Source: Sva-07 sp963743825
Lineage (GTDB): Bacteria > Actinomycetota > Acidimicrobiia > Acidimicrobiales > Ilumatobacteraceae
Length of the DNA: 64,000 nucleotides
Assembly (NCBI GenBank): GCA_963743825.1
Contig: CAVURC010000015.1
Span: 62,001-126,000, forward strand
Reading direction: 5' to 3'
Shown here: one piece after another, positions 21,784-30,535 of the stretch
How the letters are laid out: each line of letters starts with the position of its first letter
How positions within the stretch are numbered: position 1 is the first letter of the stretch
Translations under genes and position numbers: made by a program
Notes under the pieces: model-generated
Told to the model about the DNA's origin: nothing
Databases searched by the model: none
The model's input: the letters and a program-made list of their open reading frames with translations, nothing else

Positions 21784-24414
21784 TCACCCTCCTACTTCTC
21801 GTTTGCCTGCTTCTCGAAGTCCTGTTTCTCGAAGGCCTGTTGTCGACGACCGTGCGGCGCGGTCCCGCAGGATCGCCTCGGTCTGGTCAGCGACGTGCTC
21901 GGTCGGGCTCGATACCCCGTCCATGCGCGCCTGCTCGAAACCGGCGTCGCCCAGCACTCGACGAGCAGTGTCGAGGAGCGCCAACCGCTGCTCCTCGTCA
22001 CCGGCGTACAACGACACACCCTCCCGCGCGAGCATCACATCGGCAGCCAACTGCAGCCGAACCGCATCAGCGGCCGCGCCGTCCTCCAGCGCGAAGCGCG
22101 CCGCCATCATCTGTGAGAAGGCGACCAGGTCGACCTGCCCCATCGATCGGGCCAGCTCGAGGGCGGCGAGTTGGTGCCGTGCCGCCCCCTCAGGGTCACC
22201 GAGTTCCATCAACACCTCAGCCGAGTTCCCGTGCGTAGCGGCCATGAACGTCTCGAGACCCGCGGCCTCCTCCGCCGCCAATCCGTGATCGAGTGCCTGC
22301 GCCGCCGCGTGGATGTCGCCCAGCCTGGCGTGCGCCAGGGCTGCAAGGTTCCACATCCGCGCCTCGCCCCGCGGCGTTGCGGACCCGCCGAGCAGCGCCT
22401 CCTCCGCGAGACGAGCCGCCCCGGCCGGATCGCCCGAGCGCAGGGCCACCTCACCCTGGGTTCGCACGACACACATGTCGTCCCAGTCGGGCACACCGAC
22501 CTCATCGGCCAGCGCGGCAGCCCGATCGACGATGCGCCCGGCCTCGGCGACCTCCCCCAAGCGGAGATGGATGTCGGCCTGGAGCGTGAGCAGGGCGACG
22601 AGATCGGGCCCGGGGCTCGGACGTTGCGCAATGCACCGGGCGAGCTCGTCGATGCCGGAGCGGTACGACGCCGTCACGTCGTGGTACTGGCCGATCGACC
22701 ACGCCAGCGACCGTGCGACCGGATCGGAAATATCCGGATGCGCGACGACCGCCCGCACGTTCTCGACGTCGATCTCGAACTGGGTGCACCACTCTCGCGA
22801 CGAGGACCGTCGGGGGCCGAGGCGGTCGAGCAGCACATCGGCGAGCCGACGCCGGGTGGCCGACGTGTCGTCCTCGTCGGCCCGCTCGAGCACGTACGAC
22901 CGCACCGTCGACAGCAGTGAGAAGCGGGAGCTCCCGGCGGCCACCTCGCGCACGACCAGCGACCAGTCGATGAGCGACCACACCAGCTCGGGCACCATCG
23001 CGACCGGCACGGTCTCGTCGCCCGCGACGGCCTCGGCGAGCGACAGGTCGAACCCGTCGGCAAGCACGGCAAGGCGGGAGAGCGCCCGCAACTCGTCCGG
23101 ACTGAGCAGATCGAGACTCCAGTCGAGCAGCCGATCGAGACTCCGCTGGCGTTCGGGCAGGGTCGGATCGCGGGTCGACACGACGGCCACCGCGTTGCGC
23201 ATCCGTTCGGTCATCTCGGCGGGTGTCAGGAGGTGCGACCGCGTCGCGGCGAGCTCGATCGCCAGCGGCAGGCCGTCGACGGCCCGGCACAAACCGACCA
23301 CGTCGCTCAGGTCGACGTCACCGTCGAGGCCGCTGCGCTCGACGAACAGCCGAACGGCATCGGACTCGACGCCATCGGCACCCAGCGGATCGAGCCGGTA
23401 CAGCTTCTCGCCGATCAGACCGAGCGGGACACGGCTCGTGGCGAGCACACCCAGACGCGAGCAGCGCTCGAGCAGTTCGCCGACGAGCCGGCAGATCGGC
23501 TCGACCAGATGCTCGCAGTTGTCGAGCACCAGGAGCGCCGATCGCTCGGCGAGGTGGGCCACGACGTCGGAGATCGCACTGTTACCCGGCACCGAGGGCG
23601 CACCGACCGCTCCGGCAATCGCCATCGGCACGACCTCTCCCTCGGAGAGCGGCGCGAGGTCGACGAACCACACCCCGTCGGGCCAGTGCTCGACGACCTG
23701 CAGGCCCACCTCGATCGACAGCCGCGTCTTCCCCGCGCCGCCCGGCCCGAGGATCGTGACGAGCGCGCCCGGCTGCGACAACGCGGCGAGCTCCGCCTGC
23801 TCGGTGACACGGTTGACCATCGACGTGACGGGCCGAACCAGATTGTGGCTGTCGGCGGGTCGGACGCGCGGCGGCCGGCTGTCGCCGTCGAGATCTACGG
23901 CCGACAGGCGATACAGAGGAATCGGCTCGTCGAAGTCGCGCACCCGGTACCGCCCGAGGTCGGTCACCACGAGATCCGGTGGCGTGCCGTCGCACAGTGC
24001 CATCACCTCCGTCGTGGCGAAGATCTGCCCGCCGTTCGCCGCACTGACCACCCGGGCAGCCTGGTGCACGGCCAGCGCCCGGTAGTCGTCGTCGACCGGC
24101 CGGGCATAGCCGGCGTGCAGACCCATCCGCACCCGGACCGGGTGCTTGGTCGGCCAGTCCGCGTGGGCCAGCGCCCGCTGCGCGTCGATCGTCGCCGCCA
24201 CCGCGTCCGACGCGTTGGCGAAGGCGACGAAGAACGCATCTCCCTCGGTCGACACCTCGACACCGCGGTGTCGTCGCCAGACCTCACGGAGGAGACGGTG
24301 ATGGTGACCGAGCAGATCGCTGTAGCGCTCGCCCAGCTCGCGCACGATCCCGGTGCTCCCTTCGATGTCGGTGAACAGGAAGGTGACCGTTCCCGACGGC
24401 AGCCCCTTGGCCAT
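21784..24414 (-). CDS. cyclase-homology / NTPase / TPR signalling protein
   Basis: The 876-residue protein has three parts. Residues 1-190 form a class III cyclase-homology domain (VTFLFTDIEGSTGIVRELGE, EVSTEGDAFFVAFANASDAV, RMGLHAGYARPVDDDYRALA, VHQAARVV). The two metal-binding Asp (16 and 59) are present, but the purine-selecting Lys position holds Ser and the transition-state Asn is His, so cyclase activity is doubtful. An AP-ATPase/STAND-like NTPase follows (VTILGPGGAGKTRLSIEVGL, Walker A about 220; ALLVLDNCEHLVEPICRLVG, Walker B). The C-terminal ~350 residues are TPR-like helices (LQADIHLRLGEVAEAGRIVD, LAHARLGDIHAAAQALDHGL). The end carries a short repeat (GLRETGLREAGKREVGG). The ATG at 24414 has GAGGAG seven to eight bases upstream. 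It is the first gene of an operon with the subtilase. Confidence 0.88.
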   Translation of the reverse strand: MAKGLPSGTVTFLFTDIEGSTGIVRELGERYSDLLGHHHRLLREVWRRHRGVEVSTEGDAFFVAFANASDAVAATIDAQRALAHADWPTKHPVRVRMGLHAGYARPVDDDYRALAVHQAARVVSAANGGQIFATTEVMALCDGTPPDLVVTDLGRYRVRDFDEPIPLYRLSAVDLDGDSRPPRVRPADSHNLVRPVTSMVNRVTEQAELAALSQPGALVTILGPGGAGKTRLSIEVGLQVVEHWPDGVWFVDLAPLSEGEVVPMAIAGAVGAPSVPGNSAISDVVAHLAERSALLVLDNCEHLVEPICRLVGELLERCSRLGVLATSRVPLGLIGEKLYRLDPLGADGVESDAVRLFVERSGLDGDVDLSDVVGLCRAVDGLPLAIELAATRSHLLTPAEMTERMRNAVAVVSTRDPTLPERQRSLDRLLDWSLDLLSPDELRALSRLAVLADGFDLSLAEAVAGDETVPVAMVPELVWSLIDWSLVVREVAAGSSRFSLLSTVRSYVLERADEDDTSATRRRLADVLLDRLGPRRSSSREWCTQFEIDVENVRAVVAHPDISDPVARSLAWSIGQYHDVTASYRSGIDELARCIAQRPSPGPDLVALLTLQADIHLRLGEVAEAGRIVDRAAALADEVGVPDWDDMCVVRTQGEVALRSGDPAGAARLAEEALLGGSATPRGEARMWNLAALAHARLGDIHAAAQALDHGLAAEEAAGLETFMAATHGNSAEVLMELGDPEGAARHQLAALELARSMGQVDLVAFSQMMAARFALEDGAAADAVRLQLAADVMLAREGVSLYAGDEEQRLALLDTARRVLGDAGFEQARMDGVSSPTEHVADQTEAILRDRAARSSTTGLRETGLREAGKREVGG

Positions 24415-24501
24415 CGACGTGCTCCTCGCGACTCACTGGTAGCGGTTGCCATGACACTAGCCCTCGGCGCAGGGCCCCTGACCCGGGGATTTGACGAGTG
24501 T

Positions 24502-25524
24502 TCAGCGATGGCCCAACAGGCTCAACGCAGCGATCGCGGAGCCGCGGGCGCCGGCCATGTCGAGATGCGCCACGAGAGCGAACGACGCGACAGCACGCTG
24601 CTCGTCGCGCAGCACCGTGTGCACCTCGACCCGTTCGAGGAACCAGTCGCGGAACGACGGTTCGGCCTCGATCACGCCACCGCCGAGGAGGTACACGTCG
24701 GGATCGGTGAAGTTGGCACCGATCGTGAACAGACGCCCGAGCGCCATTGCCTGCTGCTCGAAGATGTGGAGGGCCATCTCGTCGCCGCGCTCACCGAAGC
24801 CCCGCACCTGCTTGGCGGCATCGAGCGGCTCGACGCCGGCCAGTTCGTGATCCGGGTACCGCGTCAACCAGTAGGGCAGGAGGTTCTTGTGGATCCCGGT
24901 GAGCGACGCCACGCTCTCCGCGTCACCGACGAAACCGCAGTTGCACGTCGGTGTCGGTTGCCCCTCGCCGAGCAGACCGTCCATCGGGATGTGGACGTGT
25001 CCGAGTTCGCCCGCCATCCCGGCCGCACCCTTGACGATGCGTCCGCTCTCGATCAGGCCGCCGCCGAGACCGGTCCCGACGATCGCCGAGATCGACGACC
25101 GCTCTCCGCCGATCGCTCCGAAGTGCCGGTGATGGGCGTACAGCGCGGCGGCATTGGCGTCGTTGTTGTAGACGACCGGCAGGCCGAGCTCGTCCTCGAG
25201 TGCGGTACGGAAGTCGTAGCCCCTCCACTCGCCATGCCCGAAGTTGGTGCCGCCACGCGACGAGATCACCCCGTCCGCAGTCGCCGGCCCCGGCGTGTCG
25301 AAGCCGACCCCGAGCACCTCCCGTCGATCGATGCCGGCCAACTCGATCGCCGCCTCGAAGGCGTCGCGCAGCGCGCTGATCGCGGCGGCCGGACCTTCGG
25401 TGACACGACTCGGCAACTCGACCAGACGGTCGATCAGGAAGCTCCCATCGCGATCCATGACCGTGAACTTGTTCGCCGTACCGCCGTTGTCGAGCCCGAC
25501 GACATAGGAACCCGTCCCGTTCAT
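24502..25524 (-). CDS. ROK family sugar kinase
   Basis: The 340-residue protein is a ROK-type kinase: SYVVGLDNGGTANKFTVMDR (phosphate-1 motif), GVGFDTPGPATADGVISSRG, LGLPVVYNNDANAAALYAHH (catalytic Asp about 110), IVGTGLGGGLIESGRIVKGA with AGMAGELGHVHI, and YLLGGGVIEAEPSFRDWFLE. The ROK zinc motif is normally Cys-x-Cys-Gly-x2-Gly-Cys; here CNCGFVGDAESVAS keeps two Cys and has Asp at the third position. Likely substrates are glucose or an N-acetyl sugar, with no neighbour to decide. The ATG at 25524 is preferred over the GTG at 25557 because MNGTGSYVVGLD begins the first strand. It is a single gene. Confidence 0.87.
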   Translation of the reverse strand: MNGTGSYVVGLDNGGTANKFTVMDRDGSFLIDRLVELPSRVTEGPAAAISALRDAFEAAIELAGIDRREVLGVGFDTPGPATADGVISSRGGTNFGHGEWRGYDFRTALEDELGLPVVYNNDANAAALYAHHRHFGAIGGERSSISAIVGTGLGGGLIESGRIVKGAAGMAGELGHVHIPMDGLLGEGQPTPTCNCGFVGDAESVASLTGIHKNLLPYWLTRYPDHELAGVEPLDAAKQVRGFGERGDEMALHIFEQQAMALGRLFTIGANFTDPDVYLLGGGVIEAEPSFRDWFLERVEVHTVLRDEQRAVASFALVAHLDMAGARGSAIAALSLLGHR

Positions 25525-25609
25525 GCGGGCGCCGGCATGCCGGTGTGGATCGACCACGATGCTGACGGATCTGTCTCGATGATCACCAGCCAGGCAGCCT
25601 ACGCGCCAC

Positions 25610-27195
25610 TCACGTGGCGAGGTGACCGAGGACGTTGGCCGTCACCTGCATCACCGCGGGATCGGACGCCAGGCCGAACACCCAGTCGGTGCTGCCGACC
25701 GTGACCACCTCCCCACCGTCGGGTCCGAACGGACGACACGTCAGCATCACCGCGTTCCCGTGGCGGACGCGGGCCAGGTTGGTGTCGCCGGCGTCGCCGT
25801 ACAGGCGGGTGGCGATGAACTCGGCGTCGCCCTGGTCGCTGAGCGCCGAGATCGACGCCGGGTATTCACCGACCACCAGATTGCTCGACGGCGTGAACGC
25901 GACGATCTCGATGTCGGCGGGCAATCCGGGGTGCGCCCGCGCGATGGGGAGCTGCAGGTCGTCGAACGTGAGCGGGCAGCCGAGCGTCTCGTAGCCGACG
26001 ACGCCGTCGGCGACACCGAGGACATCGCCGTAGCCGAGGCCGGTGCCCTCCAGCATCCAGTGGTCGTCGCGGTACACGACGAAGCCGCCGACGCCGCGCG
26101 GGGTCGCCTTGCCGAAGCGGTGGTACAGCCCGAAGGCCGAGCCGGCTCCGAGCAGTTCCCACTCCGGTCGCCCCACGAGCGGGTCGGCCCACATGCCGGT
26201 CGTCCCGGTCGGGTCGCCGGCCGCAACGACCGGATCGTCGAGGTGGGCGGCGTACTTGTGACACACCATGGCGATTCCCGGGCCCGCCCGACCTCGGGCG
26301 GTCCACGGTCCTCGAGGCGGACCTGCCAGAACATCGTGTTGCCCGAGAAGCTGGCGAAGTTCCCACCGCGCCGGACGTGGTCCTCGACGGCGCGGCGCTG
26401 GCCGGCCGACCAGTACTCGTCGTGCCCCACGCTGAGCACCAGTTCGTACCCAGCGAGCGCGTCGGGATCGCCGTTCACATCACGGTCGAGATCGGACGAC
26501 ACGGCGTAGTCGAAGCTGTGGCCCGCGCCCTCGGCCCACTCCACGAAACGGCGGGCGTGGGTGAACCACCCCGCCGACCCGATCGCCGCCGGATAGGCGT
26601 GTTCGGTTCGATAGCGCTGGAAGATCGATCCGTCGACGTCGGGTTCCTCACCCCAGCGGACGGGACGCGCCTTGCGGTCGTCGCGTTCGACCTCGGGTCT
26701 CCACAGCATCCCGCGGCCGAAGGGTCGGGCGTGCGACACCGCCGTGGCGCCGGTGTAGAGGCTGCGGCCGCCCCACGTGTTGTAGGCGTGCCAGGTGTTC
26801 GTGTCGAGCACGAGCAACGCCCGGGCCTGCGCGCGGTCGTCGGGGCGGCGCCGGACGACGAAGCAGGCATGAGCGACGTCGCGCCCGGCGGGTGCACCAT
26901 GTGCGGTGAGCGTGACCAGATGGAAGCCGGGTTGCCAGTCGTCACCGACCGGGATCTCGATCGTGGTCGGCCAGCGACATCCGGCCGAGTCGGCGTCGGG
27001 TGGCGGCTCGACGAACCGGCCGGGCACGTCGGTCGCCTCCCACATCGGCACCCGGGTGGCGCCCCACCGCTCGACGACGACATCGAATCGCGGGCGGTGC
27101 GCCGACACGTGCAACGTGACGGTCTCACCTGCCCGGTAGCTGAGCCGGCCGGCATAGCCCTCGATGTCGTCGTGGAACGTCTGGTCGTCGGCCAT
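25610..27195 (-). CDS. N,N-dimethylformamidase large-subunit-like protein (frame broken near 26290)
   Basis: Two overlapping frames join into one protein of about 528 residues. The first, from ATG 27195, has an N-terminal Ig-like part (YRAGETVTLHVSAHRPRFDV) and the central LLVLDTNTWHAYNTWGGRSL, ELVLSVGHDEYWSAGQRRAV and NFASFSGNTMFWQVRLED. Homology then continues in another frame as MVCHKYAAHLDDPV, GMWADPLVGRPEWELLGAGS and SSNLVVGEYPASISALSDQG to the stop at 25610. The pattern is that of the C-terminal domain of dimethylformamidase beta subunits, a family with amidase members and many of unknown role. A one-base change near 26280-26300, close to a GGGCGGGCCCGGG run, breaks the frame. The gene stands alone. 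Confidence 0.72.
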
Positions 27196-27273
27196 CCGTC
27201 GAACCTACCGATCGACGCATGCGCCGATCGCTGCCGACGTGTACGGCGAAGTTCGAGTCGGTCATCGTCGTCG

Positions 27274-28167
27274 TCAGTCGCCGCCGGAGGCTTGCGTCGC
27301 GAACGACACGAACACACTCGTGCCGTCGGTGTCGACACCGCTCATCCGCAGACCGGAAGCCTCCATCTCCTCGACCGGGTAACCGGTGCGCCACACCAGT
27401 GCTCCGTCCGCCGTCGACCAGACCTGCAGATTCGACCACAACGTGTACAGGCGCCCATCGACTGCATGGTGCGGCCACAACCCCTCACGGTACGGATCAC
27501 CCTCCTGGGCCCACCGCACGTCGCCCGTCTCGACCTCGTAGGCCACCAACCGTGAGGCCTCGCGTTCGAAGGCGAACACGGCGCCGTCGTCGATCGCCCA
27601 CACGTCGTCGTACGTCCACACCCCGAGCTGGGACCACAACTCGGTGCCATCGGTCGAGACCGCCCGGACCGGGTCGTCCTGGCCCCCGATGACGACGATG
27701 TCGTCGAGTTCGACGCGCGTCGGCTGGCCGGTGTAGGGCTGGCCCTCGACCACGCCTCGCTGGGGAGGTGGTGGCGGCGCGTCCTCGATCGGCTCGCCGG
27801 TCACCGCGTCGAGTGCGACCACATCCACGGCAGCGCCCGCGTCGAAGGCCGCGACGTAGACGACACCATCGCTGACCGGGAGCAGACTCCGATAGGCGGT
27901 GTCGGCGGAGCACGACACCCACCGGACCCCGTCGCCGTCGTACTCGTACGCCACGACCTGCGGTGCCGATCCCTCCGGACACATCGAGCTGGGCGATGGA
28001 TCGGTCACGACCGGGGCATCGGCCCCCGATCCGTCACCCGTGGAATCCGTTGGACGTGTCGACGCATCGTCGGAGGAACCGCATGCTGCCAGCAACGCGG
28101 CAGCGACGAGCGGGGCAATGACGAACCAAGCTCCTCGGATCCGACTTCCACGATCACGTGTACCCAT
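27274..28167 (-). CDS. PQQ-like beta-propeller lipoprotein
   Basis: The 297-residue protein begins MGTRDRGSRIRGAWFVIAPL, then VAAALLAACGSSDD, a lipoprotein signal with lipobox Leu-Ala-Ala-Cys. A Ser/Thr/Asp-rich linker leads to repeated blades of the PQQ/WD type (VVYVAAFDAGAAVDVVALDA, IVVIGGQDDPVRAVSTDGTE, LVAYEVETGDVRWAQEGDPY, WSTADGALVWRTGYPVEEME). It is probably a membrane-anchored extracytoplasmic scaffold, perhaps in envelope assembly; no enzyme residues are evident. The ATG at 28167 has GGGAGG four bases upstream. At about 300 residues it has fewer blades than a complete eight-bladed PQQ protein. No operon partner is seen. Confidence 0.78.
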   Translation of the reverse strand: MGTRDRGSRIRGAWFVIAPLVAAALLAACGSSDDASTRPTDSTGDGSGADAPVVTDPSPSSMCPEGSAPQVVAYEYDGDGVRWVSCSADTAYRSLLPVSDGVVYVAAFDAGAAVDVVALDAVTGEPIEDAPPPPPQRGVVEGQPYTGQPTRVELDDIVVIGGQDDPVRAVSTDGTELWSQLGVWTYDDVWAIDDGAVFAFEREASRLVAYEVETGDVRWAQEGDPYREGLWPHHAVDGRLYTLWSNLQVWSTADGALVWRTGYPVEEMEASGLRMSGVDTDGTSVFVSFATQASGGD

Positions 28168-28275
28168 CGCGCCTCCCGACGTCACGGGGTGTCTACGCGC
28201 GAGCGAAGCACTCGGCGCCTCTGCCGTCAATGGCATTCCGTCCCATCGTCATCGTGGGATCTGCCTCGCTCCCGG

Positions 28276-28851
28276 TCAGATCGGATGCTGGGCGCGGGCC
28301 GCGATGCCGGCGATGATCGTGTCCAACCCGACTTCGAAGGCGGCTCGGAGGGTGGCGAGGTCGTGGCGATGCTGGAGGTCGGACGATCCGGCGCTCAGCG
28401 CGGCGCCGTGGACGGCGTCGACGACGATGAAGGCGTTCGGCTCGACCAGGCCCGCCTGCAGGCCGCTGTCGGCGATCGCCGCAACGAGCGGCGCGGTCGA
28501 CGGCAATCCGCCGGCGGCGATCTCGGGGTCGGCCAGGCCGGCGAGCGTCAGCTCCCGATGGTTGGCGACCAGTTCCCAGTAGCTCATCGCCCACTGCCGC
28601 ACGCGGCTGTCCCACGACGCCGCCGGATCGGGCGGCGACATCGTGCCGATCGTGCGCGCCGTGACGAGCGCCAGCAACTGGCGCTTGTCGGCGATGTGGT
28701 GGTACACGGCCATCGGATCGACGGCGAGCTCGGCGCCGAGCTTGCGCATCGAGAGACCGGCGAGTCCGTCGCGTTCGACGATCAGGCACGCGGCGTCGAC
28801 GATCCGCTCGACGCTGAGCGGAGTCGGTCGGGGGGAGGTTGAAGGAGCCAT
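28276..28851 (-). CDS. TetR family transcriptional regulator
   Basis: The 191-residue protein has an N-terminal TetR helix-turn-helix: LSVERIVDAACLIVERDGLA and GLSMRKLGAELAVDPMAVYH, then HIADKRQLLALVTARTIG. The HTH (LGAELAVDPMAVYHHIADK) and the following C-terminal helical domain resemble TetR_C-type ligand-binding domains. It is divergent to the PPOX gene at 28902, and the short gap contains two palindromic operators, so it very probably represses itself and that gene. The ATG at 28851 directly abuts the operator, so a leaderless or very short leader transcript is likely. An upstream in-frame start at 28890 would begin inside the operator and is rejected. Confidence 0.9.
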   Translation of the reverse strand: MAPSTSPRPTPLSVERIVDAACLIVERDGLAGLSMRKLGAELAVDPMAVYHHIADKRQLLALVTARTIGTMSPPDPAASWDSRVRQWAMSYWELVANHRELTLAGLADPEIAAGGLPSTAPLVAAIADSGLQAGLVEPNAFIVVDAVHGAALSAGSSDLQHRHDLATLRAAFEVGLDTIIAGIAARAQHPI

Positions 28852-28887
28852 CTCTACACCGTAGAGTAGCGAGTCTACGGTGTAGAG
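28852..28887. promoter_or_regulatory. double TetR operator in divergent promoter
   Basis: Two 15-base palindromes, CTCTACACCGTAGAG (28852-28866) and GTCTACGGTGTAGAG (28873-28887), lie 21 bases apart centre to centre, which is two helical turns. Together they also form a larger inverted repeat with 14-base arms. This is the expected target of the adjacent TetR protein. Confidence 0.85.
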
Positions 28888-28901
28888 CAAGGGAGAACAC
28901 G

Positions 28902-29417
28902 ATGCACGAACGTCCCGACGACCTGGCCGAGTTGCAGGCCGTCCTCGACCGCAGCTTCGAGGCGGCCGGACCGCACCTACGCGACATCGCCGGCCCGGAC
29001 CGGCGACTCGACGCGGTCCAACTCGCGGAGCGGCTCACCGGCATGCGACTGCTGGTGCTGGCCACCTCGACCCGCGACGGCCGCCCGATCAACGGCCCGG
29101 TCGACGGCATCTTCTATCGCGGACGATTCCACTTCGGGTCGTCACCGGAGTCGCTGCGCTTCCGCCACCTGCGCGAGCGCCCGGCGGTGAGCGCCACGCA
29201 TCTTCCCGACGAGTCGATGGCGGTCACGGTGCACGGCGACGCCGAGCTGATCGACATCCACGCGCCCGAACACGCCGAGTTCAAGCAGACCGTGCTCGAC
29301 ATCTACACGCCGCGCTACGGCGAGGAGTGGGCGGAGATGCTCGACGGCGACGCCTCGTATGCACGGATCACCCCCCGCCGGATGTTCACCTTCTGGATGC
29401 CCGACGGCGACACCTGA
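28902..29417 (+). CDS. PPOX/FMN-binding split-barrel protein
   Basis: The 171-residue protein has the PPOX core after a ~35-residue helical N-terminus: MRLLVLATSTRDGRPINGPV, a DGIFYRGRFHFGSSPESLRF segment and HLRERPAVSATHLPDESMAV, followed by TVHGDAELIDIHAPEHAEFK. The C-terminal ARITPRRMFTFWMPDGDT is a typical split-barrel ending. The cofactor could be FMN or F420; the substrate is unknown. The ATG at 28902 has GGGAGA five bases upstream. It is divergent from the TetR gene across a double operator, so it is the likely regulated target, perhaps in detoxification of the TetR ligand; the last point is inference. Confidence 0.85.
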   Translation: MHERPDDLAELQAVLDRSFEAAGPHLRDIAGPDRRLDAVQLAERLTGMRLLVLATSTRDGRPINGPVDGIFYRGRFHFGSSPESLRFRHLRERPAVSATHLPDESMAVTVHGDAELIDIHAPEHAEFKQTVLDIYTPRYGEEWAEMLDGDASYARITPRRMFTFWMPDGDT

Positions 29418-29483
29418 CCCTCGCCCGGCCGGCCCGAATCGCCGGTGGTCAGGACGCAGCCGACGATGCCTTAGCCTCGCTCC

Positions 29484-30452
29484 ATGCGGATCATCGTCGT
29501 GGGTGCCGGGGCGGTCGGCGGGGTCGTCGCCGCCAACCTCGCGCTCGCAGGCACGCCGGTCGTCGCCGTCGCCCGCGGCGAGCACGCTCGCGTGATGCAG
29601 GAGACGGGGCTTCGCTACGAGTCGCCCAGAGGCACCAGGATCGTCGAACTGCCCGTCGCCACGTCGGTCGGCGAGATCGACTTCGTCGACGACGACGTCG
29701 TCATGCTCGGCGTCAAGAGCCACGACACCGCCGGCGTGTTGCACGACCTCCGGGCGGCCGGCGTCATCGACCAGCCGATCGTGTGCATGCAGAACGGCGT
29801 CGACAACGAGCGTCAGGCGCTGCGGCTGTTCCCGAACGTGTACGGCATGTGCGTGATGCTGCCCGCCGACCACCTGGCCCCGGGCGTCGTTCGCGTGTGG
29901 ACCGCTCCGAGCTCCGGACTCCTCGACGTCGGCCGCTACCCGCACGGCGTCGACGACCTGTGCGTGCAACTCGCCGCCACACTCGAAGCGGCGACCTTCG
30001 GCTCGATCCCGCGCAACGACATCATGAGCTGGAAGTACCGCAAGCTGCTGATGAACCTCAACAACGCGATCGAGGCGGTGTGCGGCAGACAGGCAACTCG
30101 GGGACGCCTCGCCGAGATGGTGCAGGCCGAGGGCGAGGCGGTGCTCGCCGCTGCCGGAATCGCAGTGGTCAGCGTCGAGGAGGATCTGGCCCGGCGCGGT
30201 GACGCACTGAAGATCCAACCGGTCGGCGACGAACGCCACCGTGCCGGAGGATCGACGTGGCAGAGCCTGCAGCGCGCGACCGGGACGATCGAGACCGACT
30301 ACCTGACCGGCGAGATCGTCATGCTCGGCCGACTCCACAGTGTCCCGACCCCCGCCAATCGAGCCCTCCAGGAGATCGCCACCCAGATGGCGCTCACCGG
30401 AGAACCACCCGCATCGCGCACCGAGGACGACGTGCTCGGATCGCTGCGCTGA
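29484..30452 (+). CDS. ketopantoate reductase family protein
   Basis: The 322-residue protein begins MRIIVVGAGAVGGVVAANLA, the NADP-binding Gly-x-Gly-x-x-Gly motif of ApbA/PanE proteins. VVMLGVKSHDTAGVLHDLRA carries the family Lys-Ser pair about residue 75, and PIVCMQNGVDNERQALRLFP has the Asn-Gly motif about residue 100. The C-terminal domain has SWKYRKLLMNLNNAIEAVCG with the catalytic Lys about residue 183 and HRAGGSTWQSLQRATGTIET with the substrate-site Ser. True PanE makes pantoate from ketopantoate; many actinobacterial paralogues act on other 2-oxoacids. No pantothenate gene is adjacent, so I do not assign the symbol. The ATG at 29484 is the natural start. Confidence 0.85.
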   Translation: MRIIVVGAGAVGGVVAANLALAGTPVVAVARGEHARVMQETGLRYESPRGTRIVELPVATSVGEIDFVDDDVVMLGVKSHDTAGVLHDLRAAGVIDQPIVCMQNGVDNERQALRLFPNVYGMCVMLPADHLAPGVVRVWTAPSSGLLDVGRYPHGVDDLCVQLAATLEAATFGSIPRNDIMSWKYRKLLMNLNNAIEAVCGRQATRGRLAEMVQAEGEAVLAAAGIAVVSVEEDLARRGDALKIQPVGDERHRAGGSTWQSLQRATGTIETDYLTGEIVMLGRLHSVPTPANRALQEIATQMALTGEPPASRTEDDVLGSLR

Positions 30453-30535
30453 TCGCAGCATCCGCTCACGCAGCGCCGCGGTGTCGGATGCCGGTCCCCG
30501 CAACTGCGTTACACCCCCTCGTCATGATGTGCGGT

